NCBI GenBank assembly: GCA_051294375.1 | Contig: CM119267.1 | Coordinates: forward strand, 9,263,709-9,327,708 | Reading direction: 5' to 3' | DNA: 64,000 nt | Origin: Paraspadella gotoi | Taxonomy: Eukaryota > Chaetognatha | Shown: one piece after another, positions 24,459 through 35,604 of the stretch | Position numbering within the stretch: the first letter of the stretch is position 1 | Layout of the letters: every line of letters starts with the position of its first letter | Notes under the pieces: generated by a model | Databases searched by the model: none | What the model was told of the DNA's origin: nothing | The model's input: the letters and a program-made list of their open reading frames with translations, nothing else | Translations under genes and position numbers: made by a program

Positions 24459-26644
24459 ATGCCATCCTATAAAGTCAAAGTTAAGTGGGGAAAGGAGAAG
24501 TTTGATGATGTGGCTTTAAACACTGACGAGGTTCCTCTAGTTTTTAAGGCCCAACTCTTTGCGCTTTCTGGTGTTCAACCTGAAAGGCAGAAAGTAATGT
24601 TGAAAGGTCAAACGCTCAAGGACGATGATTGGTTAAACTTTAACAAAAATCTTAAGGTAATAAATCTTGAAATTTGTAGATGTAAATTTATATAAATGTA
24701 TGTGATTATGAAGTTTCTCTCCTCCCAGGACGGAGCTCAGTTGCTCATGATGGGTACTGCGGACGCCCTCCCTGAAGCTCCCGCACAAAAGACGGTTTTT
24801 ATGGAAGATATGTCGGAGGAACAGTTGGCCAGCGCTTTGGATCTTCCACCCGGTCTCAAAAATTTAGGCAACACCTGCTATATGAACGCTTGCATTCAGT
24901 GTTTGCGAACTGTTCCGGAGTTGAAAACGGCGCTGAAAAAGTATGCTGGAGGACTTCTCGTCACGAATCCTTCTCAAGCCGTTACGGCCGCCATGAAAGA
25001 CTTGTTTGGGACCATGGAAAAGACTGCCAACGCTGTTCCGCCAATTATTTTTCTTCAGGTGACAGATGCAAATATATAATAATGAAGCAAGCGTCAATTT
25101 TTTTCTGATTAACATTTCAAATAGTATATGTGTATTAGTATAATAAGGGTTTTAATTGTTTATCATAAATTATTATTTTAACCATGCAAATACCGTCTTC
25201 GGTATATATTTAGGTGCTTCATCAAGCCTTCCCTCGTTTTAGTGAAAAAAACGAGCACGGCGTGTTTCAACAGCAGGACGCCAACGAATGCTGGACTGAG
25301 TTAGTTCGGTGTTTGCAGCAGCAAAAGCTAGAAATTCCTCTTGGGGAAAATGATATTAATGTGGAAGACGCTACAGATGAAGCTAAAGCCATTGCTATGT
25401 CCAAGGGTCTTGTCGACAGGTTAAAAATACAAGTTGAAAAATTTTGCTACATTTTGTATATTGAGAAATTAAGCTTCTTTAAAAAAAATGATTCGATGCC
25501 TATTTATTTTGGTTTTCTCCGAAATTTAATACAGCTTTTTTGGAGGAGTTTTCGACACTTCACTGAAAAACGTAGAATCCGAAGATGAACCAGTAACTGA
25601 AGCAAAAGAGGAGTTTCTTCAATTGAGTTGTTTCATATCGCAAGAAGTCAAATATATGCACACCGGTCTTAGATCAAAGGTACGATGAGTTGGGGTTCGC
25701 TTTATTTGTTTTACATCTTCAATAAATTTCTTCTTCTTCTTCTTCAAATTTCAGTTAGAGGAATCAATATCAAAGTTTTCCCCTTCACTCAACCGTAACG
25801 CCGAGTATATTAAGAAGTCCCGCATCTCGCGTCTTCCCTCCTACCTCGTAGTTCAGTTCGTTCGCTTCTTCTACAAAGAGAAGGAAGGCGTCAACGCCAA
25901 GATCCTCAAGGACGTCAAGTTTACCATGAGCCTCGACGTCTTCGACATGTGCACTCCCGAATTGCAGGCAATTTGAAACACCTCTAATAAAAAATAATGT
26001 TCTAGACGCCCATATCTTTTGTTTTTTGTTTATTCAGGCGCGACTGACGCCCATGCGGGAGAGATTCAAAAATCAGGAAGAGCGGGAGTTGGAGAAGATG
26101 TCCAAGGCCAAGCTGGTGGGCAAGAAGACTCAAGATTCAGCTGCAGCCAATGGCGGAGGAGACGACGAAGGCGGCTCCGCCAAAAACACGGTTTTCCCTC
26201 ACGCTTTCCCCGACGACGTGGGCTCAAACAATAGCGGGTCTTTGCCTCAATCTTAACTTAAACATAAAATGCGTTGTCCTCTGCAAGGAATTTCAGTGAG
26301 GCTTACTTCGATTTAATCCCTTTTTTTTTAGCTACTACGAACTTCAAGCAGTCCTGACCCATAAAGGACGATCGTCCTCTTCCGGTCATTATGTCGGTTG
26401 GGTCCGTCAGAAAGGAGAAGAGTGGCTCATGTGCGACGACGACGAAATTCGCCCCATCCTCGCCGAAGACATCCTCAAACTCTCGGGCGGCGGCGACTGG
26501 CACACGGCCTACGTCCTTCTATACAAGTCCCGTGTTTTGACTCTTGACGAAAACGATCTTCAGGCGGAGAAAGAGGCTGAAGCTAAAAAGGAGGTCGATG
26601 TCAACAAAGAAGACGAGGACATGAAGGTCGACCAGAACGCTTGA
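24459..26644 (+). CDS. USP14: proteasome-associated deubiquitinase USP14
   Basis: Seven exons: 24459-24656, 24729-25058, 25214-25419, 25535-25679, 25755-25967, 26038-26237, 26332-26644 (534 aa). An N-terminal ubiquitin-like domain (MPSYKVKVKWGKEKFDDV) is followed by the USP catalytic domain with Cys box GLKNLGNTCYMNA (C116) and His box GRSSSSGHYVGW. The LQLSCFISQEVKYMHTGL and VRFFYKEKEGVNAKILKDV stretches are specific to USP14/Ubp6, which trims ubiquitin at the 19S proteasome. Intron 5 (25968-26037) has a GC donor (CAG|GCAATT), the only way to keep the conserved TPELQ-A junction. An acceptor-like TTTCTTTCTCAG ends at 24414. Confidence 0.96.
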
Positions 26645-26901
26645 TGCCTTGATCAAATTAGGAAGCTCTTTTTAATCCCGCCTCATTAACGCAATCTTAA
26701 CCAACTGCGAGTGAATATGGTTGGGTAGGGGGAGGGCTCTTTGTGATGTTCTACGGCATATTTCCATTGAATGTGATAAATTTTAGTTTTAAAAACCCTT
26801 TATTCATAATTTACTATTTTGCTAATCTCTTTCTCTTAAAAAAATTTTAAAGTAACGACGAGTGGTTAAGTGTCTTAACGAAACCAGTACCCAGATCAAT
26901 C

Positions 26902-28905
26902 ATGGCTAAGGTTCACGCAATATCCGATTCGGACTCTGACGACGAAGCCCCAACTCAACGATCTGAGCCGCTGAAACCGACTAAACTGACTGAAACGACG
27001 AAAAAAGTATTTTCGATTTCGACGTTGATCGACGCCAGCTCTTCGGAAGACGAAGCGAGAACCGCGGGTCGCGAAGCTCTGTCGACATCCCGAAAACGTA
27101 AGAGCGATGCGCAGTCGAGAAATTCCAGCGATGAAGAGACGGATATTGACATCGAGATGGTTGAGAAACTAGAAAGGCGACACGAAAGGTCGAAGGCCAA
27201 ATGTGCGCGACTTGATAATTCGCAGGTCACATCTTCAGCTCACGCGGTCTCAGATATAGACGACCAGCCAGTCATTTCTAATGAGTTGGCTGACAAAGGT
27301 CAGCCAACTCGATCCGCATGCCGCTTTGGCCTTGATTGTTACCGACGCTTGCCTTCCCATTGGAACAAAGTAAGTCACCCGGACGAGGTCTCCTCGAATA
27401 GAAATGGTAAAACGGTTTGGACGCGTCCGAGTTTTTCCCAGCGATCTTTCGAAGATGATAGCGATCAAGAAGACGAAGCACCCAGCGCCGCATCTTTCGA
27501 CACCGAGAATATTCTTCAAGTAATCGAGGAGGCGCAGCCCTATGGTTACTATCTTACCAAAGTCGCCGGAATTGACGACCGCTTTAACCAGCGAGGCGCT
27601 CTCAGCTTGCGCGACATTTTATCTCCCTCGTTGGGAACCCTGGAAAGCAGCGTCCAATTCAGCTATCTCTTCGACCTCGAATGGATGATGAGCCAGTATC
27701 CGTCCGAAGCGCGATCAAAGCCTCTCTTAATTGTTCATGGCCTTCATCGTCAAGAAAAGGCCGAATTAGTCAATCAAGCAAGTCTTTTTTCTCCTTTTAT
27801 TAAGTTGTGTCAAGCCCGTTTGCCTGATCCGTTTGGGACGCATCACACAAAGATGATGATCCTCCAGTACAAGGAGGGACTCCGTGTCGCCATTACCACT
27901 GCCAATCTCGTGGCCAAAGACTGGTCCCAAAAGACGCAAGGGATATGGCTTTCACCTCTTTTTCCACTAGCCAACGATCTTGCACAGTCTAGTGACTCGG
28001 AGACTTGCTTTAAAAAAGACTTGATAGATTACCTTCGCGCTTATAAGGCTTCAGAATTAAAGCCGGTTGAAGACATGCTACAAAAGTATGATATGAGTTC
28101 AGCCAAAGTTTATCTTCTCGCTTCCATCCCTGGTCGACATCAAGGATCAGAAAAGTTTAAATGGGGTCACATGAGATTGCGTCGAATTTTGGAGGAAAAC
28201 GCTCCCCCAAAACCAGGAACGCCAACTTTAAACGTTAACATAGAGGAACCTCTGGGAAAGTCGTGGTATCTGACGGCGCAATTCTCCTCTGTCGGTTCAA
28301 TGGGCAGCAATGCGAATCAATGGCTCAACCGGGAATTCGCCCAAAGCCTTTCGGCCATGAACCCTCGAGGCAGAAGCGCGTTCGACTCTCTTGATGGCTC
28401 CGTTTCCAAACTAAAGCTCGTATTTCCTTGCGTTGAAGACGTCCGTAACTCTCTGGAAGGTTATGCGGCTGGCGCTTCCTTGCCTTACGCGCGAGCCACG
28501 GCCGCCAAGCAGGCCTGGCTGAAATCATTTATCCATAAATGGCGCGCCGATAAACGTGGTCGGACTTTGGCGGCACCGCATATCAAGTCTTTTGCTCAGA
28601 TCGATCCTTCGCATTCCAAGGCCGCCTGGTTTGTCTCGACCTCCGCCAATCTGTCTAAAGCAGCTTGGGGCGCCTTGGAAAAGAACCAGTCTCAACTTTT
28701 CATTCGTTCGTATGAGCTGGGAATCGTCTTTGTTCCCAAACGTTTGGATAAAAAATCTATCTTTTTCAACCTTGCCGAAGGATTTTTGGTTCCGATCGAT
28801 CTACCACTGACACCTTATGGACAATTTGATGAGCCATGGTTGTGGGATGTCAATTACACAAAGAAACTTGACTCGCATGGGGCGACCTGGGAACCTAATA
28901 AGTGA
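26902..28905 (+). CDS. TDP1: tyrosyl-DNA phosphodiesterase 1 with an N-terminal PBZ-like zinc finger
   Basis: 667 aa, intronless. The phospholipase-D-type HKD motifs are present: H315/K317 in HHTKMMILQ with nearby TTANLVAKDW, and H560/K562 in PHIKSF with TSANLSKAAWGALEKN. TDP1 removes topoisomerase-1 peptides from DNA 3' ends in single-strand break repair. The N-terminal 200 residues are acidic, serine-rich and carry a KRK signal. At 140-160 the pattern C-x5-C-x6-H-x5-H (CRFGLDCYRR...H.....HP) fits a PBZ poly(ADP-ribose)-binding finger, which human TDP1 lacks. The next genes are RPL4 and then XRCC6. Confidence 0.95.
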   Translation: MAKVHAISDSDSDDEAPTQRSEPLKPTKLTETTKKVFSISTLIDASSSEDEARTAGREALSTSRKRKSDAQSRNSSDEETDIDIEMVEKLERRHERSKAKCARLDNSQVTSSAHAVSDIDDQPVISNELADKGQPTRSACRFGLDCYRRLPSHWNKVSHPDEVSSNRNGKTVWTRPSFSQRSFEDDSDQEDEAPSAASFDTENILQVIEEAQPYGYYLTKVAGIDDRFNQRGALSLRDILSPSLGTLESSVQFSYLFDLEWMMSQYPSEARSKPLLIVHGLHRQEKAELVNQASLFSPFIKLCQARLPDPFGTHHTKMMILQYKEGLRVAITTANLVAKDWSQKTQGIWLSPLFPLANDLAQSSDSETCFKKDLIDYLRAYKASELKPVEDMLQKYDMSSAKVYLLASIPGRHQGSEKFKWGHMRLRRILEENAPPKPGTPTLNVNIEEPLGKSWYLTAQFSSVGSMGSNANQWLNREFAQSLSAMNPRGRSAFDSLDGSVSKLKLVFPCVEDVRNSLEGYAAGASLPYARATAAKQAWLKSFIHKWRADKRGRTLAAPHIKSFAQIDPSHSKAAWFVSTSANLSKAAWGALEKNQSQLFIRSYELGIVFVPKRLDKKSIFFNLAEGFLVPIDLPLTPYGQFDEPWLWDVNYTKKLDSHGATWEPNK

Positions 28906-29066
28906 TATTTTAAATTAATATTTTTTTTCCAATGCTTTACACTTTTGCTTAAGTTATTTCATGGTCATAATTGTCTTTTACTTTTTGCAGATTTTTCATT
29001 AGGCTTTTGAGCTTTCAAAAATTTAACTATTCCATTTTATTCCAATTGATTGTCAAATTTTATACG

Positions 29067-31282
29067 ATGGCCGCTCGTCCTGTGGTTTCTGTTTACAACG
29101 AGAAGAATGAGGTTGTGGCGGAGAAAGGTCTCCACCTTCCGGCGATTTTCAAGGCTCCTATCCGCCCTGATATCGTCAGCTTTGTTCACGACAAAATGAT
29201 GAAGAACACCCGGCAACCCTATGCGGTAGGATAATTTTCAATGAAAAATAAATAAAAGTTGGACAATGGTTATTAGGCCAGAACAGGTTGAAAACTAGAA
29301 GTTCTCTCAAATAAATAATGGTTCAGTGATTGTTAGAGAATATGAAAATAAAAATAATTTTTAAAATCTATCTTATTGATTAGAGCACGGAAGTATTTAA
29401 AGATTATTTTATTAATATATAAAGTTAAAATTTTTTTTTAATTTTCAATTTTTTTTTATAGATTCTGATAGAGCGTTAAAAGTTAGATAAAGGTTATTAA
29501 TACAACTTCTTAAATTTTTTTTAGTTTTATTGATACAAATTTAAAAAAAAATAAAATTCAGTCAATGATGATGATGATTTTTTAAGGTTTTTTTCTATTT
29601 TTAACCATTTTATTGTCAAAATTTAAAAAAAATTGTAGTACTAACTTTCATTTAACTTTTCAAGCTCTATAGGAATCCGTTCATAAAAAATAAAATTTAA
29701 ACAAAAAAATTTTTGTCATTTGTTATATATTAATAAATATTTAAAAGCTTCAGTGCAACAACTCAATGAACTAATTCAAAAAGTTGCATTGAAAATCGAT
29801 TTAGTAATAGAAGGAAAAATTAAATTTTTTTGAGAGAACAAGAAGTTATAAAATGTGTTCAATTTTGGCCCGCCTTAATGGTTATTGGTTAATAATTTCT
29901 GATTTATTTGTGACAGGTTAGCTCCAAGGCCGGTCACCAGACATCTGCCGCCTCATGGGGAACTGGTCGTGCTGTTGCCCGTATCCCGCGAGTTCGCGGA
30001 GGTGGCACTCACCGCTCTGGCCAAGGAGCATACGGCAACATGTGTCGCAGCGGTCGCATGTTCGCGCCGACCAAGACCTGGCGCCGCTGGCATCACCGCA
30101 TAAACACCAATCAGAAGCGCTACGCCATTTGCAGCGCTGTCGCTGCCACTGGCGTTCCTGCTCTTGTCATGTCGAAAGGCCACAAGATCGAGGAGATCCC
30201 CGAGGTCCCTCTCGTTGTCGACGATAAGGTGGAATCCATGCAAAAAACCAAAGAGGCTGTTGGTCTCTTGAGGAAGCTGAAGGCTTGGTCTGACGTGGAG
30301 AAGGTCTACAAGAGCAAAAGGTTCAGAGCTGGAAAGGGAAAGATGAGAAACAGGCGCCGAGTTATGAAGCAAGGCCCTTGCATAATCTACAACAGCGACA
30401 ACGGCATTAGGAGAGCTTTCAGAAATATCCCTGGTTAATATTTTATTTTTTACCATTTTTTTCTTACTATTTATTATTAATATTAAAATAATTTATTCGG
30501 CTCTTCCTCAGGTATTTCCTTGTTGAATGTGGAGAAGATGAACCTTCTTTCTCTGGCACCCGGTGGTCATGTTGGGCGCTTTTGCATTTGGACCGAAAGT
30601 GCGCTCAGCAAGCTGGATGCTCTTTACGGAACCTGGGTCAAACCATCGGCATTGAAGAGCAACTATAACTTGCCTCAGCCAACCATAGGCAACAGCGACT
30701 TGACCAAGCTGTTGCAAAGCAGCGAGATCCAGGTAGGTTTTTTAGATTTTATAATTCCTTTGACTTTTTGTGAGTTGAAACTTATGTGAGCATATTATGA
30801 AATTGATACAACCAATATAAAAATTCTCAATTCATTTAATAAATAAGCCCCTGTCTTTAGTGGTTTAAGGCCTCCATCACTCTTACAGGTCCCTGCAAGC
30901 TTTCAATCAAGACTCTCTCACTCATTATATAGGTTTCATATTATTATTGAATAATGACCTGATTTCGTGTTTAATTGTTCAGGCTGCCATTCGCGCGAAG
31001 AAAACTGGTTCCACCCGCACCAACTTCAAGCGTAATCCACTGAAGAATGCCAACGAAATGGCTCGTTTGAATCCTTTTGCCATCGCGCATAAGCGCGCGT
31101 CGCTGGCTATCGAGGCGCGAAATAAAATCGCCAAAGACGAGGCCAAGAAACCAGGAGCTGGCGAGAAGAGAAAGGCCCCCGCCTCAACCAAGTCAGCTAA
31201 GGCAGCCAAAACGCCCAAGGGCCCCAACGCAGCTAAGGGTGCAAAAGGAGCCGAAAAGAAAAAGCCAGCGCCCAAGAAATGA
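29067..31282 (+). CDS. RPL4: 60S ribosomal protein L4 (uL4)
   Basis: Four exons, 29067-29225, 29917-30433, 30512-30732 and 30983-31282 (398 aa). It starts [17 protein letters not shown] and contains the uL4 loop region [20 protein letters not shown] and [20 protein letters not shown]; the tail is a Lys/Ala/Pro-rich extension, as in animal L4. Intron 1 (691 nt) and intron 3 (250 nt) are long for this genome because each carries a repeat copy. I checked both for box C/D snoRNAs, which vertebrate RPL4 introns host, and saw none. An acceptor-like CTTTTTGCAG ends at 28990. Confidence 0.97.
29270..29900 (+). mobile_element. MITE-like repeat (family E) filling RPL4 intron 1
   Basis: The first about 235 bp (29277-29506) reappear reverse-complemented at 55499-55729. 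The two ends of the intronic block look like degenerate inverted repeats: GGCCAGAACAGGTTGAAA...AGTTCTCTCAAA at the left, and the complement of TTTGAGAGAACAAGAAG...GGCCC at the right. It is noncoding and AT-rich. The terminal-repeat reading is tentative. Confidence 0.5.
30796..30924 (+). repeat. interspersed repeat family D, copy 1, in RPL4 intron 3
   Basis: Shares ATACAACCAATATAAAAATT, TTTAATAAATAAGC, GGTTTAAGGCCTCCATCAC and CTGCAAGCTTTCAATCAAGA, in order, with 54702-54866, which carries about 35 bp of extra sequence. Confidence 0.65.
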
Positions 31283-31513
31283 TTCCCGACGCTGGACGTA
31301 ACAAGATTCGATGAAGCTATCCGACGGCGAAAATCTGTGCGATTTTGACAATTTAATTTGACATTCATTCCGACTGAAATATTTTAAGGTTCTTCAAAAT
31401 TGTCAATTGATTGTATAAGCTTTCTTTATAGTTGCTCAAAAGTTAAAATTTAAATAAAATTTGTTTTAAATTAAGATTTGTTTTTATTTGTTCTCTCAAG
31501 TTTTAACTTCATT

Positions 31514-33418
31514 ATGGCATTTTTTGACGAAGATTTAAACGTTGACTTCAATGCGGATGATGAGTTGGACGTAGATACAGAGGATAGGCATTACGGTGGT
31601 ACGGAAGCCCGTGTTTTTCTAATCGATGCTCATCAAAGGATGTTTGCTGAAGCCGCCCACGATGGCGACGAAGACGGCGAACGCCGCTCTTGTTTTATGA
31701 ACGCTCTTAATTCAGTCCTCGTTTCCATCCAACGGCGAGTCTTCAGCTCTAACGCTTCCCTCTATGCCGTCGTTCTCTACGGAACGAAGATTAACAAAAA
31801 CCCTAATTCCTTTGTTGGCGTCCATGTACTTCAGGACCTCGACTTAGTAGATCCGGACCGCATTCGAGAGTTGGAATCCCTGATCAGAGATTCGGACAAT
31901 TTTTCTTCGACGTTGGGTCATGCAGCATCAGAAGCCTCCTTAGGAGACGCCCTGTGGATGGCGAGTCACCTTTTTGCTGGAAGTAGGACGCGACTCGGCG
32001 AGAAAAGCGTCTTCCTCTTTACAAATGGGGAAGATCCCCACGCCGCTGACCCCGCGGCTCGTAGGAAGGCTTTAACCAAAGCCGCAGATCTCAAGGAGTT
32101 AGGTGTGGACTTGACTGTCTTACCGCTACGAAGCGCAGGAGAAGACTTTGATGTATCTGCCTTTTACGTCGACCTCTTGCAACTAAAGGAAAAGGATGAA
32201 GTGGAAGATCTGCGTCGTTGTGCATCGTCCACTTGGGGCGAGTTAGAAGCGCGCCTACGCGGTCTAGAGGATAAAAGACGCCGATTGGCGGCGCTACCTT
32301 TTCATCTGGGCAATGTATCCGGCGAAAGTCTGTCCTTCAGCGTCGGCCTTTACTCTATGGTGCGGGAAAGAGCGGAGCCTCGCGCCCTTGTGCGGTCGAC
32401 TCGCGACAACAAGACCGAAGTCAAGACAGTCACCAGAAAGTATTTAGGTGGGGAGGAGGGTGACGGCGAACTGTTGATTCCGAGCGATATAAAGAAGGGA
32501 ATCTCCTATGCTGGCAAGAACGTTCTCTTCGAGGAAGATGAGTTGAGACGAATCAAGGATTTTGGGAAACCGGGAATTCGGTTGTTAGGATTTAAGCCAA
32601 TCGATAGTTTGCAGTCCCATCATCACATTGGGCCGTCATCCTTTCTGTATCCTGATGAATCTTCGACGGAAGGCAGCTCTCGGCTTTTCGTCGCCCTTCA
32701 TCGTAAATGCCACTTGAAGAACAAAATGGCCATCGTCAAGATAATTCCCCGCCAGCACACTCCTCCCACGATGGCGGCTCTCATTCCTCAGAAAGAAGTT
32801 CTTGACGAGCATATGTTCCAGACGATACCTCCGGGGTTTTGGGTGAAGCCTTTGCCTTTCGCCGACGACTTTCGCGATCTTTCGTCTGTGATGCCCGAAG
32901 AGGATCCGGACGACGTCGAGGAATCGCGCGAAATAACCGACAGGATAATCAAAAAACTCACGTTTCGCTTTAATCCGCGAAATTTCGAGAATCCCGCCTT
33001 GCAGACCATGTACGGCGTCATAGAGACGATGGCGCTGGATAAAAACGATCCGCCGGAAGTAGAGGACGCCACCCTGCCACCCAGCGAAAAGATTGACAAA
33101 AAAATTTCCGCGCTTTGCGAGGATTGGAAACAAATTGTGTGGCCTTCTGGCTACAATCCGACCAAGCCACCGACGATAAAGAGACCTCCAGCCTCTTCGG
33201 GCGACAGCGGCACGTCGCCGAAGAAATCAAAAACAGAGAAAGAACCGATCAAGACGAAAACGGTGCAAGAGATGCAGGAAGCTTCGGAACAGAATAAAGT
33301 CAACAAGTTAACGATTCCCATTCTCAAACTATTTTGCAAGGAAAATTCCATCGTTAGCAAGGGAACGAAGAAGGATGATTTTGTACGAGCTATCAACGAA
33401 TATTTTGGAATAGAATGA
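31514..33418 (+). CDS. XRCC6: Ku70 (XRCC6), DNA double-strand-break repair
   Basis: 634 aa, intronless, start at MAFFDED (31514), 13 nt after an acceptor-like TTGTTCTCTCAAG (AG 31499-31500). The acidic N-terminus leads into a von Willebrand A-type domain (VFLIDAHQRMF), the Ku beta-barrel core (GISYAGKNVLFEEDEL, RLLGFKP) and a C-terminal SAP domain (LTIPILKLFCKENSIVSKG), the order unique to Ku70. It forms the Ku heterodimer that binds DNA ends in non-homologous end joining. A polyA signal (AATAAA 31453-31458) just upstream of the acceptor suggests RPL4 ends and XRCC6 begins within one polycistronic unit. Confidence 0.95.
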   Translation: MAFFDEDLNVDFNADDELDVDTEDRHYGGTEARVFLIDAHQRMFAEAAHDGDEDGERRSCFMNALNSVLVSIQRRVFSSNASLYAVVLYGTKINKNPNSFVGVHVLQDLDLVDPDRIRELESLIRDSDNFSSTLGHAASEASLGDALWMASHLFAGSRTRLGEKSVFLFTNGEDPHAADPAARRKALTKAADLKELGVDLTVLPLRSAGEDFDVSAFYVDLLQLKEKDEVEDLRRCASSTWGELEARLRGLEDKRRRLAALPFHLGNVSGESLSFSVGLYSMVRERAEPRALVRSTRDNKTEVKTVTRKYLGGEEGDGELLIPSDIKKGISYAGKNVLFEEDELRRIKDFGKPGIRLLGFKPIDSLQSHHHIGPSSFLYPDESSTEGSSRLFVALHRKCHLKNKMAIVKIIPRQHTPPTMAALIPQKEVLDEHMFQTIPPGFWVKPLPFADDFRDLSSVMPEEDPDDVEESREITDRIIKKLTFRFNPRNFENPALQTMYGVIETMALDKNDPPEVEDATLPPSEKIDKKISALCEDWKQIVWPSGYNPTKPPTIKRPPASSGDSGTSPKKSKTEKEPIKTKTVQEMQEASEQNKVNKLTIPILKLFCKENSIVSKGTKKDDFVRAINEYFGIE

Positions 33419-33500
33419 AGATGATCTGCTCTGTGATATCATTTTGTTAATTCAGTCATTTATTTACACTTTTTTTTTTCCAAAGACTCAGTTTTTGACG

Positions 33501-35442
33501 ATGACAGCTGAACCTTCTAATCACCCTCGTGGATCCTTATTTTTTGATGATTCCGGTCCCGTCGGCGTCGAGTCCATCCCATCGACGTGGCAAGAAATGG
33601 GAAAGAAAAAGAAACGTGTCAAAGATCAAAATATCCAAACCCACCTGTCGAGCGCTCGGCACGGGCGCGGGGCGCAAACTTCTGAGCCCAAAAACGCGTC
33701 GTCGCAGACAAGCACGGAGTCGGATGACAAAGCTTTAAAAAAAGACGATTCGCCTGGTAAAAGACAGGCTCTGAATCATTTTAGATGCCGCCCTTCTTTC
33801 ACTTTATACAGAAATGTTTCTTTTCAGGACTGGCGGCCTTTCTTCGCAAGTGCGAGCCGGAAATTTCGCGGCTACTGACCTCAAACCTGTCCATCCGTGC
33901 TTTCGACCACTATATTCCCAACTGGCACGAGAACGAAGATTCCGCCGAGGCGCTCACTAAATCCTTCACCCTGACCTTCGACGGCGCCGTCGGTGTCGAG
34001 ACTGAAATCAGCGCCGTTGCCTGGAACTGCAACGGATCCGTCATCGCCGTCGCCTTCGGGTCTCAACGGCATTCTACCTGGTGTTCGGATCATAAAGGTT
34101 TGCAAAAATGGTACTCTTTCTCCAAAGCTTCAATGATAAATTGTCATTTCGATTAGGCGGAGTGGCTACTTGGAACGTGGACCGTGTTCGTATGAAGCAG
34201 AGTAATCCGGATCAGTGGCAAGAAACTACGAGTTGCTTAATGACCATTGAGTGGCACCCTGGTCTTCCCGCCGTGCTAGCTGGTGGGAATTTTCTCGGGG
34301 AGATACTCATTTGGAACTGGAGTAAAATGGACGAACCGTTATTGGGTAATAGTAACTATTCTGCACTCATTTTATTATACTAGTTAATAGTTATAGAAAA
34401 CTTCGGTTACTTCGTATTGTTTTTAGGCCAAACCGAAGCGGAGACCAGCGGACATCGGGAACCCATCAGTCAAATCCGTTGGTTACCGGACGAAAAGACT
34501 TCGGTGCATCGTCGTCAGCGTCTGGCGACGAGTGGAACGGACGGGCGAATCGTAATTTGGAATATTTCCCTATCTCACCCTTCGCGTCTCATTGAGCCCA
34601 TCAAGGCAATGGAGATACAGGCAGCGGATATTCCCAGAGATTTTCGCAACGATTTGGGGCGGTATTACGATCCAGGTAGTCATTTTTGAAATATTGTTTT
34701 TGTAAGTTGGATTAAAAAATGTTTAAAAATGTTTTATTTTGATGTTTCTTTTTTTATAGGAAAACGAGAGACTGGCATCAGTTCCATGGTATTATGCCTA
34801 GACTCAGCCCACGCCATCGTTGGTAATGAAACCGGCGCCATATTTCGCGCGAATCTTGGCGGTGCCGAGCCACAGCGCGACGCAGGAAATGACAAAACCA
34901 AGGCGAAGAACGACAGCCTCCGTAACTGGCAGGCAGCTCTGAAGGCCGCCCCAGAATCTCCCGTCGGCTTATCATACGATCCGGTTGATGGCCCCGTTTA
35001 CTCGGTCGATTTCAGCCCTTTTCACCGCAACCTTTTTCTCGCCTGCGGGTCTGACGGAACCGTCAAGATGTACAACCAGTTCCAAGCTTCGCCCTGTCTC
35101 GCCTTTACGCCGCCGGAGGGCCGAAACTTTCCTCTACTTTGCGTTAAATGGTCTCCAAAGCGCCCGCTTGTTTTCGCTATATGTTCTGCTAGTGGCGTAG
35201 TCTCCTTGTACGACCTGGGCAAGGGTACTACTCTTCCGTCCACGCAGTTTCGGCTCAATCCGAACCTTTCCTCGCCGGCTACCTCGCTCGCTTTCAACCC
35301 AAAGTTGCCGCTTATTGCCGTTGGCGTCAGTGACGGCTCCACGCAGATTTGGTCGCTTCCGGTGACACTGACGGAGCCATTGCCTCACGCTTTGCAGATT
35401 CTTAGTAGCATCGCCGGCGAAGATGCTGGGGAAACCAACTGA
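33501..35442 (+). CDS. DYNC2I2: dynein-2 intermediate chain 2 (WDR34)
   Basis: Five exons, 33501-33756, 33828-34097, 34157-34345, 34427-34675 and 34760-35442 (463 aa), all joined in phase 1. The disordered N-terminus has three QT motifs (NIQTHL, GAQTSE, SSQTST), the form bound by LC8-type light chains. WD repeats follow, e.g. GRIVIWN, EILIWNW, GTVKMYNQF and GSTQIWSLP. Blocks HREPISQIRWLPD and VYSVDFSPFHRNLFLACGSDG place it with WDR34, an intermediate chain of the retrograde intraflagellar transport motor, so the organism probably builds cilia. The cytoplasmic dynein-1 chain is the alternative but is much longer at its N-terminus. Confidence 0.88.
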
Positions 35443-35604
35443 ACCTTTTTTTTAGCGTCAACTTAATTCCTTTAATGGCACTAGTTCGCCTAGTTTTTAC
35501 ACTTTTTCTAGTCATTTTTATTGTATTGCGCGACACTAGATATCAATCCGTCCATTTTAAATTTACACTACAGAAAAATATTACCATAAACACAATAAAA
35601 CGGT

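Noticed and set aside
29226-30982. Box C/D snoRNAs in RPL4 introns, as in vertebrates
   Set aside because: A TGATGA occurs near 29565 but no CTGA D box at suitable distance with terminal stem; both introns are explained by repeats.
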